A stretch of 64,000 nt of DNA from NCBI GenBank assembly GCA_021777105.1, contig JAIQZQ010000014.1, positions 1-64,000 of the forward strand. The letters run 5' to 3'. Positions 44,207 to 53,108 of the stretch are shown one piece after another (within the stretch, counting starts at the first letter, position 1; each line of letters begins with the position of its first letter). The position numbers and the translations under genes were made by a program. Below the pieces are notes generated by a model. That model was not told the origin of the DNA. It saw only the letters and a program-made list of their open reading frames with translations, and did no database searches. This DNA is from Candidatus Anammoxibacter sp. Its GTDB lineage: Bacteria; Planctomycetota; Brocadiia; Brocadiales; Anammoxibacteraceae.

Positions 44207-44449
44207 ACATTCGTTTATTGCCGGGCAAAATATTTAACGGCGCCGGAGGTTTGAATTGCCAGCTTTTTAACCATATCTTTGCCTTGTTTCGGTTCAACAG
44301 TTAACAACTTCTCCATATAAATTCAGCCATATAATCTCCTGCTATTTCAGAAATTGACGAAGCAACAGTTCTCATTAACTTTAGAAACCATTTGCGTTTA
44401 GTATGGTCAAAAAACATATGAAGCTGTCTACAAGGCTCCTCCAGAAAGA
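44207..44449. other. Gap with a possible small broken gene
   Basis: On the minus strand a short frame (MEKLLTVEPKQGKDMVKKLA...) with an adjacent frame (SSISEIAGDYMAEFI) could be one small protein split by a frameshift near 44316. The likeness to any family is too weak to annotate. Confidence 0.25.
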
Positions 44450-44592
44450 ACAAATCCAAAAAGCTCCTTCAATTTAGCGCTTGTCTTTTAATAAAAAACA
44501 TACCTAAGCTTTAGCTCACTTTACACTTTAGTCACTTCAACATTACTGAGAGGCGAAAAATACAGGTATAACTTCTGAAATCAGTTTAACCC
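44450..44592. repeat. MITE-like element, truncated copy
   Basis: Matches the right half of the inverted-repeat element at 16233-16470, from AAAGCTCCTTCAATTTAG through CACTTTAGTCACTTCAACAT to GAAATCAGTTTAAC. The left arm is missing. Non-coding. Confidence 0.65.
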
Positions 44593-44706
44593 CTTAACTG
44601 TTATCTCTTTTTTATGCTTTTTTATTAAATGTGTAGATTTTATTGGATTAAAACCATAAATTTACTAAAATTGAAATTATAATTGTATTTATTGGAGTAA
44701 ATAGTT

Positions 44707-45006
44707 ATGGAAAACAGAATGAAGCTTTCAGAAAAATATCAAAAAGATATTAACCGGGCGGTAGAGATACTAAAAGGCGGCGGATGCACGGAAGTCTTTC
44801 TATTCGGATCAATTGCCGCCGGTGAACCAGGAATAAAATCTGATATTGACATCGCGGTTAGAGGCTGCCCCAAGGGAAAGTTTTTTAAGCTTTTAGGCAA
44901 ACTTATATTTGAACTTGATTATCCTGTTGATTTGGTAAATTTAGATGCGCAGGACAACTTTGCCCGTTATCTGGAAAAGGAAGGGGAGCTGGCGCAAATT
45001 GATTGA
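44707..45006 (+). CDS. mntA: MNT-type minimal nucleotidyltransferase
   Basis: A 99-aa protein with the polymerase-beta-like motif FLFGSIAAGEPGIKSDIDIA (GS...DxD) of MntA antitoxins, which modify HepT by adding AMP. The HEPN partner gene should follow; only a C-terminal fragment remains (45007-45165). GGAGTAAATAGTT precedes the ATG. Confidence 0.85.
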   Translation: MENRMKLSEKYQKDINRAVEILKGGGCTEVFLFGSIAAGEPGIKSDIDIAVRGCPKGKFFKLLGKLIFELDYPVDLVNLDAQDNFARYLEKEGELAQID

Positions 45007-45165
45007 AAAAACCATTTGGCCTTTAGACATTATTATCGGCATTCATACTCGTTCTATATGGATTGGGAGGAAATGAAAGAATTGGCTTTGCCGCTAAATG
45101 ATTTATGGGCGCAAACCAAATGCGAGCTACAATTGTTTCTACAAAACCTTGCCAACCCAAGGTAA
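45007..45165 (+). pseudogene. HEPN toxin, C-terminal remnant
   Basis: Directly after the nucleotidyltransferase stop, the frame reads HLAFRHYYRHSYSFYMDWEE then MKELALPLNDLWAQTKCELQ to NLANPR and a stop. RHYYRH fits the HEPN active-site form Rx4H, and the DWEEMKELA...LW end is typical of HEPN toxins. There is no start codon and the N-terminal half is missing. Confidence 0.7.
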
Positions 45166-45224
45166 ACATGAATAAATGCCTTGCTTTAGAGTCTTTTCAA
45201 AAATTTATTTTTAATCTAAAACTT

Positions 45225-45860
45225 ATGAATCTACGGTTAAAACAATCTATTATATTTGCGTGTTTTTGCGCTTTATTGATTTCTGTTGTCGGTTTTTCCG
45301 GCTGCTCTTCGCACTCTTCGTCAAGCGCAAAGGTTAGGGTGTTTGGGGCGTTTGAAGGCCCTTTTAAACCAAAAGTCGCGGCTCTTGAGTTTAGAAGAGA
45401 TTCCGGCGGGAAAAAAAAGGGGGCAAGAACTGCAATTGCGGGCCTGTTTACAAATCCCGACGCGGGCAAGATAATTGCCAATATGTTTACGAATGAGCTT
45501 ACAAAATCGGAGTTGTTCATTGTTCTGGATCAGGAAACTGTAAGAAAAAGGTTGAAGAAGAGTGGATATAAAGATATACAAAATATAGAAAGAAGCGAGT
45601 ATAAGGAGTTAAAAAAGATTTTGAATGTTGACGCTATTGTTACGGGAACTTATAAGAGGTTCGGATTTTTGTACCCTACAATGATTCCAAGGATTATGGT
45701 CAAATTTTACGCGGAATATATTGACATTGAGACTGGCGATATTTTATGGTCAATAAGGGTAAAAGACTATAGCTCGTCCGACCGCGATGAGCGCGACCTT
45801 GCGCGTAGGAAGATAGCCAGGGCTGTAAATAATTTAAAATTTAAACTGCAGAAACAGTAA
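45225..45860 (+). CDS. Lipoprotein of CsgG/LpoB-like type
   Basis: A ~211-aa protein. From the ATG at 45225 it starts MNLRLKQSIIFACFCALLIS and passes through VGFSGC, a lipobox-like site. An alternative start at 45168 has AAGG ahead but gives a long n-region. The domain resembles CsgG/LpoB: VAALEFRR, IANMFTNELTKSELFIVLDQ, VDAIVTGTYKRF, DIETGDILWS. Such lipoproteins form secretion channels or activate penicillin-binding proteins. It stands next to pcm. Confidence 0.65.
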   Translation: MNLRLKQSIIFACFCALLISVVGFSGCSSHSSSSAKVRVFGAFEGPFKPKVAALEFRRDSGGKKKGARTAIAGLFTNPDAGKIIANMFTNELTKSELFIVLDQETVRKRLKKSGYKDIQNIERSEYKELKKILNVDAIVTGTYKRFGFLYPTMIPRIMVKFYAEYIDIETGDILWSIRVKDYSSSDRDERDLARRKIARAVNNLKFKLQKQ

Positions 45861-45964
45861 CCACTGCTTTTTTGGAGTTAATGTAATGGCGCGGAAAGAC
45901 CAAGTTATGTCTTTCCGTGCTATAAGTTCAAACTATTTTCAGAATAAATTTACAAAAGCGCAAG

Positions 45965-46015
45965 CTTGTTGCAAGGCTCCAGCCTTGTAACAAACTGTTT
46001 CTGGAGGCTCTACCT
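45965..46015. repeat. Extragenic TTACAAGGC-type hairpin
   Basis: TTGCAAGGCTCCAGCCTTGTAA forms a palindrome, followed by GGAGGCTCTACCTCG. The same kind of sequence recurs twice at 46805-46990. Confidence 0.5.
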
Positions 46016-46037
46016 CGAATTCAATAGTTTATAAAAT

Positions 46038-46799
46038 ATGACGCTTAAACTGTGTTTAATAATATTTTTAATTATAACTGTTATATTTTTTGTCCGCGGT
46101 TTGCGGCATAAAGAGAGTCCTATGTTTATGGGAAATCCGGACGCCGGCGAGCAAAAACAAGCAAGGGATCCATTTGCGAACGAAAGAGCCTTGATGGTTG
46201 ACAGGCAGATAAGGGATCGGGGCGTTAAAGACCAAAAGGTTTTAAAAGCGATGAAAAAGGTTCCCCGCCATGAGTTTGTGCCTGATGATCTCATAAGGCA
46301 TAGTTACAGTGACGAGCCTTTGCCTATTGGCCATGCGCAAACAATATCGCAGCCATATATTGTGGCTTTTATGACTGAAATGTTGGAGCTTGACGGCGAT
46401 GATATCGCGCTTGAAATAGGAACCGGTTCAGGGTACCAGGCCGCCGTGCTGGCAACTCTTGTAAAACAGGTTTACACAATAGAGATCGTTGACGCTCTTG
46501 GTTTGCAGGCCAAGGATAAGCTTAAAAGCTTGGGGTATGATAATGTGGAGGTTAAGATCGGCGACGGTTACAACGGTTGGCCCGAACACGCGCCGTTTGA
46601 CGCAATTATAGTAACTGCCGCGCCTAAAGATATACCGGCTCCTTTAATAGACCAGCTTAAAAAAGGGGGGAAGATGATTATACCTACAGGCGGGGTTAAT
46701 TCCGCGCAGACTTTGAGGCTGGTAAAAAAAGATATGGACGGCAAAGTAACAATAGATAATGTACTGGCAGTGCGGTTTGTGCCTTTGACCAGAAAATGA
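46038..46799 (+). CDS. pcm: Protein-L-isoaspartate O-methyltransferase
   Basis: A 253-aa enzyme that methylates isoaspartyl residues to repair aged proteins. Motif I is ALEIGTGSGYQAAVLA (SAM binding); family marks also include VPRHEFVP, YSDEPLPIGHAQTISQP and the final FVPLT. An extra N-terminal membrane segment (LCLIIFLIITVIFFV) precedes the catalytic domain, so this form is anchored or exported, as in periplasm-directed Pcm enzymes. Confidence 0.92.
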   Translation: MTLKLCLIIFLIITVIFFVRGLRHKESPMFMGNPDAGEQKQARDPFANERALMVDRQIRDRGVKDQKVLKAMKKVPRHEFVPDDLIRHSYSDEPLPIGHAQTISQPYIVAFMTEMLELDGDDIALEIGTGSGYQAAVLATLVKQVYTIEIVDALGLQAKDKLKSLGYDNVEVKIGDGYNGWPEHAPFDAIIVTAAPKDIPAPLIDQLKKGGKMIIPTGGVNSAQTLRLVKKDMDGKVTIDNVLAVRFVPLTRK

Positions 46800-46804
46800 T
46801 CCAA

Positions 46805-46990
46805 TCTCGTTACAAGGCTCCGCCTTGTAATGCAATGTTCAACGAGGCTTTGCCTCGTGTTTTAAAGCATCGCATATAATCAATTATGGTTGGAGCAATC
46901 TTGTAGTTTGTTATTGCGCATTTGATAAATTCGAGGCAGAGCCTCTTGGAACACCGCGTTACAAGGCAGGAGCCTTGTAACGAGTCGAGC
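46805..46990. repeat. Pair of inverted TTACAAGGC-type repeats
   Basis: 46805-46858 (TTACAAGGCTCCGCCTTGTAA and GAGGCTTTGCCTCG) and 46926-46985 (CGAGGCAGAGCCTC and TTACAAGGCAGGAGCCTTGTAA) are mirror images. Each holds two small palindromes. REP-type extragenic elements after pcm. Confidence 0.6.
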
Positions 46991-47030
46991 AGCTTACAGG
47001 CTAGGCTGCTTGAGCAATAAAAGCACAGCC

Positions 47031-48707
47031 TTAAGACCCCAGCACGTCCATCCATTTGAATGAGAATTCATTTTTAAACCTTTCTTTAAGCTCCCTCTTT
47101 TTAATCTTCATTGTTGCGCCGTAAGGCATCTCATCTTCGTGAATGATCTTTATTTCGCGCGGGCATTTATACGCCGCTATATTATCTTTGCACCAAAAGT
47201 ATATTTCATGTTCGGTTGTTGAGGCCTCATTTTTAATAGTAACAACCGCCAGTGGCTGATTGCCGCCGATTGCCGAGGGTATTCCAATCACTACGCATGA
47301 TGCGATTTTTGGATGGCGTAGGATGGCATCCTCCACTTCCGCTGAAAATATGGAGTAGCCGGCGGCTTTAATAACATCTTTCTCCCTGTCAACAAAGAAC
47401 ATCTCTTTGAATTCCCCTTTTCTTGCCATATCGCCTGTTTTTAGCCAGCCTTCGGCAAACAGGTTATTTGTGGCTTCGGTATTATTAAAATAGCCGGCAG
47501 TAGCGCCGGGCGATTTAATTAACAACTCTCCGGCCTCGCCTTCAGGTGTTTCATTGCCCTGGTTATCCACAATTTTTGATCGTGTAGAAGGCAGGGGGTA
47601 GCCAAGGGAGTTATCCGATGGTTGAAAGCCCGGCAGATGCACTTTTAGAAAAGCGGCGCCTGCAAGCTCAACCATTCCATAAGCTGAAATAAATATTGAG
47701 CCTATTATTTTTTTGCCGAACAATCTCAGAAACGCGCCTTGGCCGGCAAGGGTTTTAATATGCCCCGCGTTCATGGAGTCGCCTGAGCTGAACCATATTC
47801 TGATAGACGATAAATCATACTTTTCAATATTGCGTTGCAGCATCATTGCGTACATAGCGGGCACGCCTATAAAAATGGTTATGCGTTTGCGTTTGATTAT
47901 ATTAAGCGTCTTTTTAGAGTTGAAATCGTTCATGAAGTAGCCAGGCAATCCATTGAGCAGCGCGACCAGCGTTGAGGCAAATCCCATAATATGCGCTTGC
48001 GGAAGGGCGGTAAACGCAAGATCCGACTTTCTGAACGGCAGTATCAAAGCCGCCGCTTTTTGGCCGCTTAAAAGAGCGCGGCTTGTTAAAACCGCGCCTT
48101 TGGGCTCGCCGGTTGTGCCTGATGTGTAAAAAATCGCGGCCGGGTCGTCCATATTAATCTCAACCGGCGCGGCGTATTCATGCGTGGCGTTAATCATATC
48201 GTCAAGCAGAGAAAAGCCTTTGCCTGTGTATTCGGCGGCAAAAGCGTCGTCTACAACTCCGGCGATAATTATATGCTCAACGCCCGGTAATCTACTATTA
48301 TCTTTAAAATTGTTTTTAATAGAGTCGTGATCGGTTATTAATATCTTTGCGCCGCAGTTGGATATTATGTAGTTAACTTCATCCTCTTTTAAAAGGCTGT
48401 TCAACGGCACGGCAACGGCGCCGGCTCTCATTACCGCAAACAGGATTAGAATGAAATCAATCTCATTGCTCTTGTAAACAATAATGCGCTCGCCTTTCTC
48501 AACTTTAAAGTTGTCGATAAGGGCTTTGCTGATTTTGTTAACAATCGCTGCTATTTCATTGTATGTGAGCGCATCCTTTTCTAATGATTTGTATTTCAGC
48601 CCTTTATCCAGAATCACGGCGGTTCCGTCCCCATACGTGTCGGCCAATATGTCCGTGATATTGGACATGTTTATTTTTGAAAAAAATATTTTTAGTTTTT
48701 TTATCAT
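47031..48707 (-). CDS. AMP-forming acyl-CoA synthetase
   Basis: A 558-aa adenylate-forming enzyme that activates a carboxylic acid to acyl-CoA. Key motifs: P-loop FYTSGTTGEPKGAVLT, SAYGMVEL, LKTGDMARKG, DREKDVIKAAGYSIFSAEVE and a near-C-terminal Lys in GATMKIKK. Length and the first domain fit medium/long-chain ligases. The start may be at the Met 14 codons in (MSNITDIL). It is opposite to, and upstream of, a thiolase/HBD operon, which suggests shared fatty-acyl metabolism. Confidence 0.9.
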   Translation of the reverse strand: MIKKLKIFFSKINMSNITDILADTYGDGTAVILDKGLKYKSLEKDALTYNEIAAIVNKISKALIDNFKVEKGERIIVYKSNEIDFILILFAVMRAGAVAVPLNSLLKEDEVNYIISNCGAKILITDHDSIKNNFKDNSRLPGVEHIIIAGVVDDAFAAEYTGKGFSLLDDMINATHEYAAPVEINMDDPAAIFYTSGTTGEPKGAVLTSRALLSGQKAAALILPFRKSDLAFTALPQAHIMGFASTLVALLNGLPGYFMNDFNSKKTLNIIKRKRITIFIGVPAMYAMMLQRNIEKYDLSSIRIWFSSGDSMNAGHIKTLAGQGAFLRLFGKKIIGSIFISAYGMVELAGAAFLKVHLPGFQPSDNSLGYPLPSTRSKIVDNQGNETPEGEAGELLIKSPGATAGYFNNTEATNNLFAEGWLKTGDMARKGEFKEMFFVDREKDVIKAAGYSIFSAEVEDAILRHPKIASCVVIGIPSAIGGNQPLAVVTIKNEASTTEHEIYFWCKDNIAAYKCPREIKIIHEDEMPYGATMKIKKRELKERFKNEFSFKWMDVLGS

Positions 48708-49205
48708 GTTGTTGTGTTGGATGGAAAAATAAAAAGCGACAACGTTGGCTCAAGTCGAATACACGGAACTAACAAATAGATATTATATACTGCCGGCTGC
48801 CTATGGCAACGCTAAAACAAAAAGAGGTTATTTTAGTTGTTTGCATGCTTGCGGTAATACGAAGATTTTATTTATACATAAATTGAGCGATTGTTGGATG
48901 ATAAAACTCTCTAATTTTTCATCCGGTGAGTCTTCCTTTAAAAAAAAGTTTATACTTTTTCCAGAAAAACACCTATAAACCCCATTTGTCCTTAATTTAT
49001 GTGTTATAATTCTAGTTTTGGTTATTTCTCCCCAAGCTCTTAACCGGATATTACTGATAAATTTTGATTTATAGCCTTTATATTATTTTATTGTCCGGCA
49101 TCTGAAAAGCGCAATAATTCAATAATCAGGTGTCATAATTTTTTAGAGCTTGTTGCTGAAATATTAACTTTTAGGTTCTTTTTACAAATATGGAAGGAGT
49201 TGTTA
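48708..49205. other. Divergent promoter region
   Basis: About 490 bases between the acyl-CoA synthetase (minus) and the thiolase operon (plus). Frames here have no recognisable product. The thiolase ribosome site GGAAGGAG is at its end. No confident promoter boxes. Confidence 0.4.
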
Positions 49206-50342
49206 ATGTATGTTAATGGAATTGGCAGGACAAAATTTGGGGCGCTGTCTGAATCGCTTCCCGAGCTTATTTATCAAGCGATGTGTAATGCTATCTGGGA
49301 TAGCCCTATTTCAATTGAAGATCTAGACGCTGTTTATGTGAGTAATTTTCTGGGAGGCCCGTACGAAAAGCAGTTGCATCTAAATTCAGTAGTTTCAAGT
49401 TTACTACCAGATTTGAGATTGCCAATTATTAGAATTGAAACTGCTTGTGCTTCCGGCAGTAGCGCCCTATATCAAGCTTTGATATCTTTATCAAAATTCG
49501 ACAACATAATGGTTGTGGGAGGAGAGAAGATGACCAATGGGACATCCGAGGAGAGCACCCTAAATGTTGCTATGGCGGGAGATAGGCTGGCCGACCAGAA
49601 ACAGGGACTTATTTTTCCTGCGCATTACGCGTTAGTTGCACAACAGCATATGCAAAAATATGGCACAACGCACGAAGATCTTGAACTCGTGTCTTTTAAA
49701 AACCACAAGAATTCCAGATTAAATCCTTTGGCTCATTTCAACTATAAAGAAATTACTTTAGATATGATAAAGAATGCAGCTGTTATAGCTTCTCCTTTAA
49801 ATCTTTTTGATTGTTCGCCTATTTCAGATGGAGCAGCCGCGGTTATCATCTCTAAAGAGAAGAAAGCTGAACGTGACGTTAAAGTAATCGGATCAAGCCT
49901 GGCGACTGATCACATTTCCCTGGCCCACCGTAAAGAGCACACCACACTTGAAGCGGCTAAAATCGCCTGCGCGGAAGCGTATAAACAATCCGGAATTACA
50001 CCAAAAGACCTGGATGTTGTAGAAGTGCATGACTGCTTTACAATAAATGAATTGATCGCATTGGAAGATCTTGGCATATGTGAACCCGGCGAAAGTAAAG
50101 ATTGGATTCGGGAAGGAAAGACGGATATTAACGGAGAACTGCCAGTGAACACTGATGGAGGATTAAAGGCGGATGGCCATGCTATAGGAGCTACCGGCCT
50201 TGCTCAAGTCTGTGAAATAGTATCTCAACTTAGAGGAGAGGCGGATAAACGTCAAGTTGAAGGAGCTAAAATTGGACTTACCCATAATATAGGCGGTGTT
50301 GGCGGAACTGCGGTTGTGCATATTTTTGAAAGGAGTAATTAA
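49206..50342 (+). CDS. Thiolase (acetyl-CoA acetyltransferase, archaeal/SCP-x type)
   Basis: A 378-aa thiolase. Active Cys lies in ETACASGSSALYQAL; HDCFTINEL and GHAIGATG give the catalytic His residues and GGVGG the C-terminal loop. The short form without a second Cys motif and the VEVHDCFTI segment fit the archaeal/SCP-x group that pairs with a DUF35 protein. I chose the ATG at 49206 (GGAAGGAG 6 bases upstream). One base separates it from the next gene, which starts with a DUF35-like region. Confidence 0.88.
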   Translation: MYVNGIGRTKFGALSESLPELIYQAMCNAIWDSPISIEDLDAVYVSNFLGGPYEKQLHLNSVVSSLLPDLRLPIIRIETACASGSSALYQALISLSKFDNIMVVGGEKMTNGTSEESTLNVAMAGDRLADQKQGLIFPAHYALVAQQHMQKYGTTHEDLELVSFKNHKNSRLNPLAHFNYKEITLDMIKNAAVIASPLNLFDCSPISDGAAAVIISKEKKAERDVKVIGSSLATDHISLAHRKEHTTLEAAKIACAEAYKQSGITPKDLDVVEVHDCFTINELIALEDLGICEPGESKDWIREGKTDINGELPVNTDGGLKADGHAIGATGLAQVCEIVSQLRGEADKRQVEGAKIGLTHNIGGVGGTAVVHIFERSN

Positions 50343-50343
50343 T

Positions 50344-51450
50344 ATGGTTTTCAAATGTAACAAATGCTCTAAACAATGGCATTATGATGTTAAGAAATGT
50401 ATATTTTGCCGGGGAGAAGTTGTAAAAGTTGATGTTAAAAAAAGCTCTGTAAGGGGGATGACTAAGATAACAATTGCGTCGCCGGAACATAAAAGAGTTC
50501 CATACTGTGATCTTTTATTAGAAGATGAGAATGGAAATTTTAATATTAGAAAATCTTTTACCGAATATGAAATTGGTTCAGTAATTGAGGAGAAATCAGA
50601 AGAGAGTTCTCGGGAAGCGCCGGAGAGAACCATTGGTGTAATCGGCTCAGGAACGATGGGTAGCGGGATTGCGCAGGTTTGCGCGCACATAGGATATCAG
50701 GTAATTATGTGTGATATAGATGACAAGATTTTAAGCAAAGGATTATCAAGAATTGATAAAAATTTGTCTAAAATAACTAAAGATAAAGAAAAAGAGGAGG
50801 TCTTGGGCAGGATAAAGACTACCACCTCATTATCAGATATGGCGGATGCGGATTTAGTGGAGGAGGCGTCCACTGAAAATATAAAGATTAAGAAAGGAAT
50901 ATTCAGGGAGTTGGACTCTGTCTGTTCGAAAAAAACAATCTTTGCCACAAACACTTCATCTTTATCTATTGCGGAACTAGCTAAAGAGTTGTCAGACCCG
51001 GGCAGGATTATAGGCATCCATTTCTTCAATCCCGTGCCAAAGATGAAGCTTGTAGAGATAGTTAAGTTAAAAGACACACCAGACAAAACATTAGAGTTTG
51101 CTAAGGAAATTGCCCTTGAGATGGGAAAAACACCTGTAGTTACCGGTGATGCGCCCGGATTTATTGTGAACAGGTTATTATTGCCGTTTCTCAACGAAGC
51201 TGTTGATAAACTGGCAGACGGCTCTTCAACTGCTGAAGATATTGATAAAGCCGTAACTCTCGGGCTGAATCATCCTATGGGGCCTTTAGCATTATCAGAT
51301 CTTATAGGTCTTGATGTTTGTAAAGCTATCCTTGAAGTGTTGTATGATGGATACAAAGATCCAAAATATAAGCCATGCCCTAAACTTTGTGAAATGGTTG
51401 AGCTGGGACATCTGGGTAGAAAGAGCGGCCAGGGCTTTTATAAATATTAA
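50344..51450 (+). CDS. Zinc-ribbon/DUF35-like domain fused to 3-hydroxyacyl-CoA dehydrogenase
   Basis: A 368-aa fusion. Residues 1-~85 have a zinc ribbon (C5, C8, C19, C22) and an OB-like strand region of the DUF35/ChsH2 type. From ~98 it is 3-hydroxybutyryl-CoA dehydrogenase: GVIGSGTMGSGIAQ (NAD site), ATNTSSLSIAELA, GIHFFNPVPKMKLVE, then a helical domain (GLNHPMGPLALSDLIGLD). DUF35 proteins normally join thiolase and the next enzyme; here the bridge is part of the dehydrogenase. AAAGGAG precedes the ATG. Confidence 0.88.
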   Translation: MVFKCNKCSKQWHYDVKKCIFCRGEVVKVDVKKSSVRGMTKITIASPEHKRVPYCDLLLEDENGNFNIRKSFTEYEIGSVIEEKSEESSREAPERTIGVIGSGTMGSGIAQVCAHIGYQVIMCDIDDKILSKGLSRIDKNLSKITKDKEKEEVLGRIKTTTSLSDMADADLVEEASTENIKIKKGIFRELDSVCSKKTIFATNTSSLSIAELAKELSDPGRIIGIHFFNPVPKMKLVEIVKLKDTPDKTLEFAKEIALEMGKTPVVTGDAPGFIVNRLLLPFLNEAVDKLADGSSTAEDIDKAVTLGLNHPMGPLALSDLIGLDVCKAILEVLYDGYKDPKYKPCPKLCEMVELGHLGRKSGQGFYKY

Positions 51451-51462
51451 TAAATATATTTA

Positions 51463-51640
51463 GGGGCAGCGCAAGAATAACTTGGTCTGGACGCTTTTAG
51501 ATGTGGTCTAAATTTGGACAAACTGATTGAGGTGAACCGGAAGCGCAGCCAAAGCTGCGTTGAGGATTTGCCGATTGAAGGTTGTTCAAAGTTAGGCTAC
51601 AGATGGGAGTGTCCAGACCAAGTTATTCTTGCGCTGCCCC
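51463..51640. mobile_element. Hairpin element A
   Basis: A 178-bp unit with perfect 30-bp inverted ends: GGGGCAGCGCAAGAATAACT... at 51463-51492 and its exact complement at 51611-51640. Inner arms continue to pair with G-T wobbles. The core (51524-51580, TGATTGAGGTGAACCGGAAG then CGCAGCC) is shared with the copy inside higB. Inside the core CGCAGC-CAAA-GCTGCG is a small perfect hairpin. No gene. Confidence 0.8.
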
Positions 51641-51661
51641 TTAGATTGGAGTTAATGCAAC

Positions 51662-53023
51662 ATGAAAGACAAAGAAGAAATTATTGATGCCGTTGTGCAG
51701 GGCGTCACGGATGGAAAGATTCAACCGTGGAAAATTGAAGCGCTTTTGAGTGAAGAATACAGTGTTAATATACCGGCAAATTATCAATTGGCGGCTCTAT
51801 GCAGAAGGAGATTAATAGAGAATTTAACGGGACATAAGTTTAATCACATAGATTTGCCGGACAAACCTTATCTTATGCAATGGCAATGTCCAAAGGACAA
51901 ATCTATATGGCATATAGAGGCAAGAGATACGTATACCACATGTTCATATTGCGGATCATCATTAGCGCCATTTGGAACTGAACCGGGTAGATCTCTTCCG
52001 TTGGTGGCAAATTATATTGGCGGGCTGGAGGACTATTACTCTTATGCCGGCCAAATAAAGGTCTCTGGAGACGTTAACAAAACATTTACTAATCTTTTAG
52101 CGTATGGCACTGGTCATGGGGCATTGGGAATCAGTGTAGGATGTTTCAGGATAAATAAACTAGGCGGGGCTGATGTAAGGGTAAATGATTGGGCCGGCGC
52201 GGCAAGAAATCTTGGCTATGTTTTTGATAGTGATGGAAAACGTGAAAAGGCAATAGCAGAGGCAAAAGAGATGCTGCCGGCATTAAGAAAAGAGATGGAA
52301 GAGAAGTATTTGGCTGAATTTAAAGGTGAAATTTATGAAGTAGACTTTGTTAGAAGGCAACACCACGGTCTGTTTTACCTTTATATCTGTTTCCATACAA
52401 GGTTTAAACAGGCGCGTGGCCATTCCGACACTTCATACGCAGTAGGTTTTGCGCGGGCTAGACTGGATTCGCGTTTTAATGAAAAAGGAGCCGGCTTTGT
52501 TCAAAGTCTGGTTGCTATGGGGTTTGACGGAGATTTAAAGCCCGCCCCGCGTAATCGTCGCGGTCGATACGCTTCCGCGCAGGTCAGAGTGCCTATACCG
52601 GAGTATGAGAAAATGAGTAAAACCAGCATTGATTCCCTTTTTTCATACATGGATATTGACAGACATGGAGTATTAGATGAACAAGGATCAGGTCTTTATT
52701 CAGGAATGGGCGGGGAAATAATTCCCGCTCTTTACCGTGCAACTAAGGTCAACCCTAGACCGTACAATGTCTCCTGCACTGAAAATTTTTATGTTGAGGT
52801 TAAAGGAAATGATGTGATATTTGGCGTCGAGTTGCCGAATGTAGAGGTTGGAATAGCTTCATCCAGAGAGGGATTAATTTGTCCTACAGCCAGAGAAGCT
52901 CTCAAATTTATCGGCATAGACACGGCAAAAGAGTTTGCGGCAGCGGCGGCGGCATTAACACTAACAGGAGAATTTAACTTTACACTGTTGCATATTCGTG
53001 GAGAAATGTATGCAAGTAAATAG
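51662..53023 (+). CDS. HMG-CoA-reductase-like protein with inserted zinc ribbon
   Basis: A 453-aa protein. The start (IIDAVVQGVTDGKIQPWKIE, then ALCRRRLIENLTG) and the C-terminal third (VELPNVEVGIASSREGLICP, then EFAAAAAALTLTGEFNF) follow the pattern of HMG-CoA reductases. The usual G-G-G-T is replaced by ASSREG, and a zinc ribbon (QCPKDKSIWH, CSYCGSSL) is inserted near residue 80. It may reduce a related acyl-CoA. It follows thiolase and dehydrogenase genes and is placed after hairpin element A. The substrate is unknown. Confidence 0.6.
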   Translation: MKDKEEIIDAVVQGVTDGKIQPWKIEALLSEEYSVNIPANYQLAALCRRRLIENLTGHKFNHIDLPDKPYLMQWQCPKDKSIWHIEARDTYTTCSYCGSSLAPFGTEPGRSLPLVANYIGGLEDYYSYAGQIKVSGDVNKTFTNLLAYGTGHGALGISVGCFRINKLGGADVRVNDWAGAARNLGYVFDSDGKREKAIAEAKEMLPALRKEMEEKYLAEFKGEIYEVDFVRRQHHGLFYLYICFHTRFKQARGHSDTSYAVGFARARLDSRFNEKGAGFVQSLVAMGFDGDLKPAPRNRRGRYASAQVRVPIPEYEKMSKTSIDSLFSYMDIDRHGVLDEQGSGLYSGMGGEIIPALYRATKVNPRPYNVSCTENFYVEVKGNDVIFGVELPNVEVGIASSREGLICPTAREALKFIGIDTAKEFAAAAAALTLTGEFNFTLLHIRGEMYASK

Positions 53024-53108
53024 TTTTCCGGTCAATGATCAGGTTAAACTAATTTTTCATATATAGAATTATTAATAAAAAATCAAGATTAGATTGTGAG
53101 ATGGAACA

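Noticed and set aside
44200..44330. Possible small frameshifted gene on the minus strand
   Set aside because: Two short frames could be joined but no family could be recognised; kept only as a note.
48745..48978. 77-aa frame between acyl-CoA synthetase and thiolase
   Set aside because: No ribosome site or homology; lies in a promoter region.
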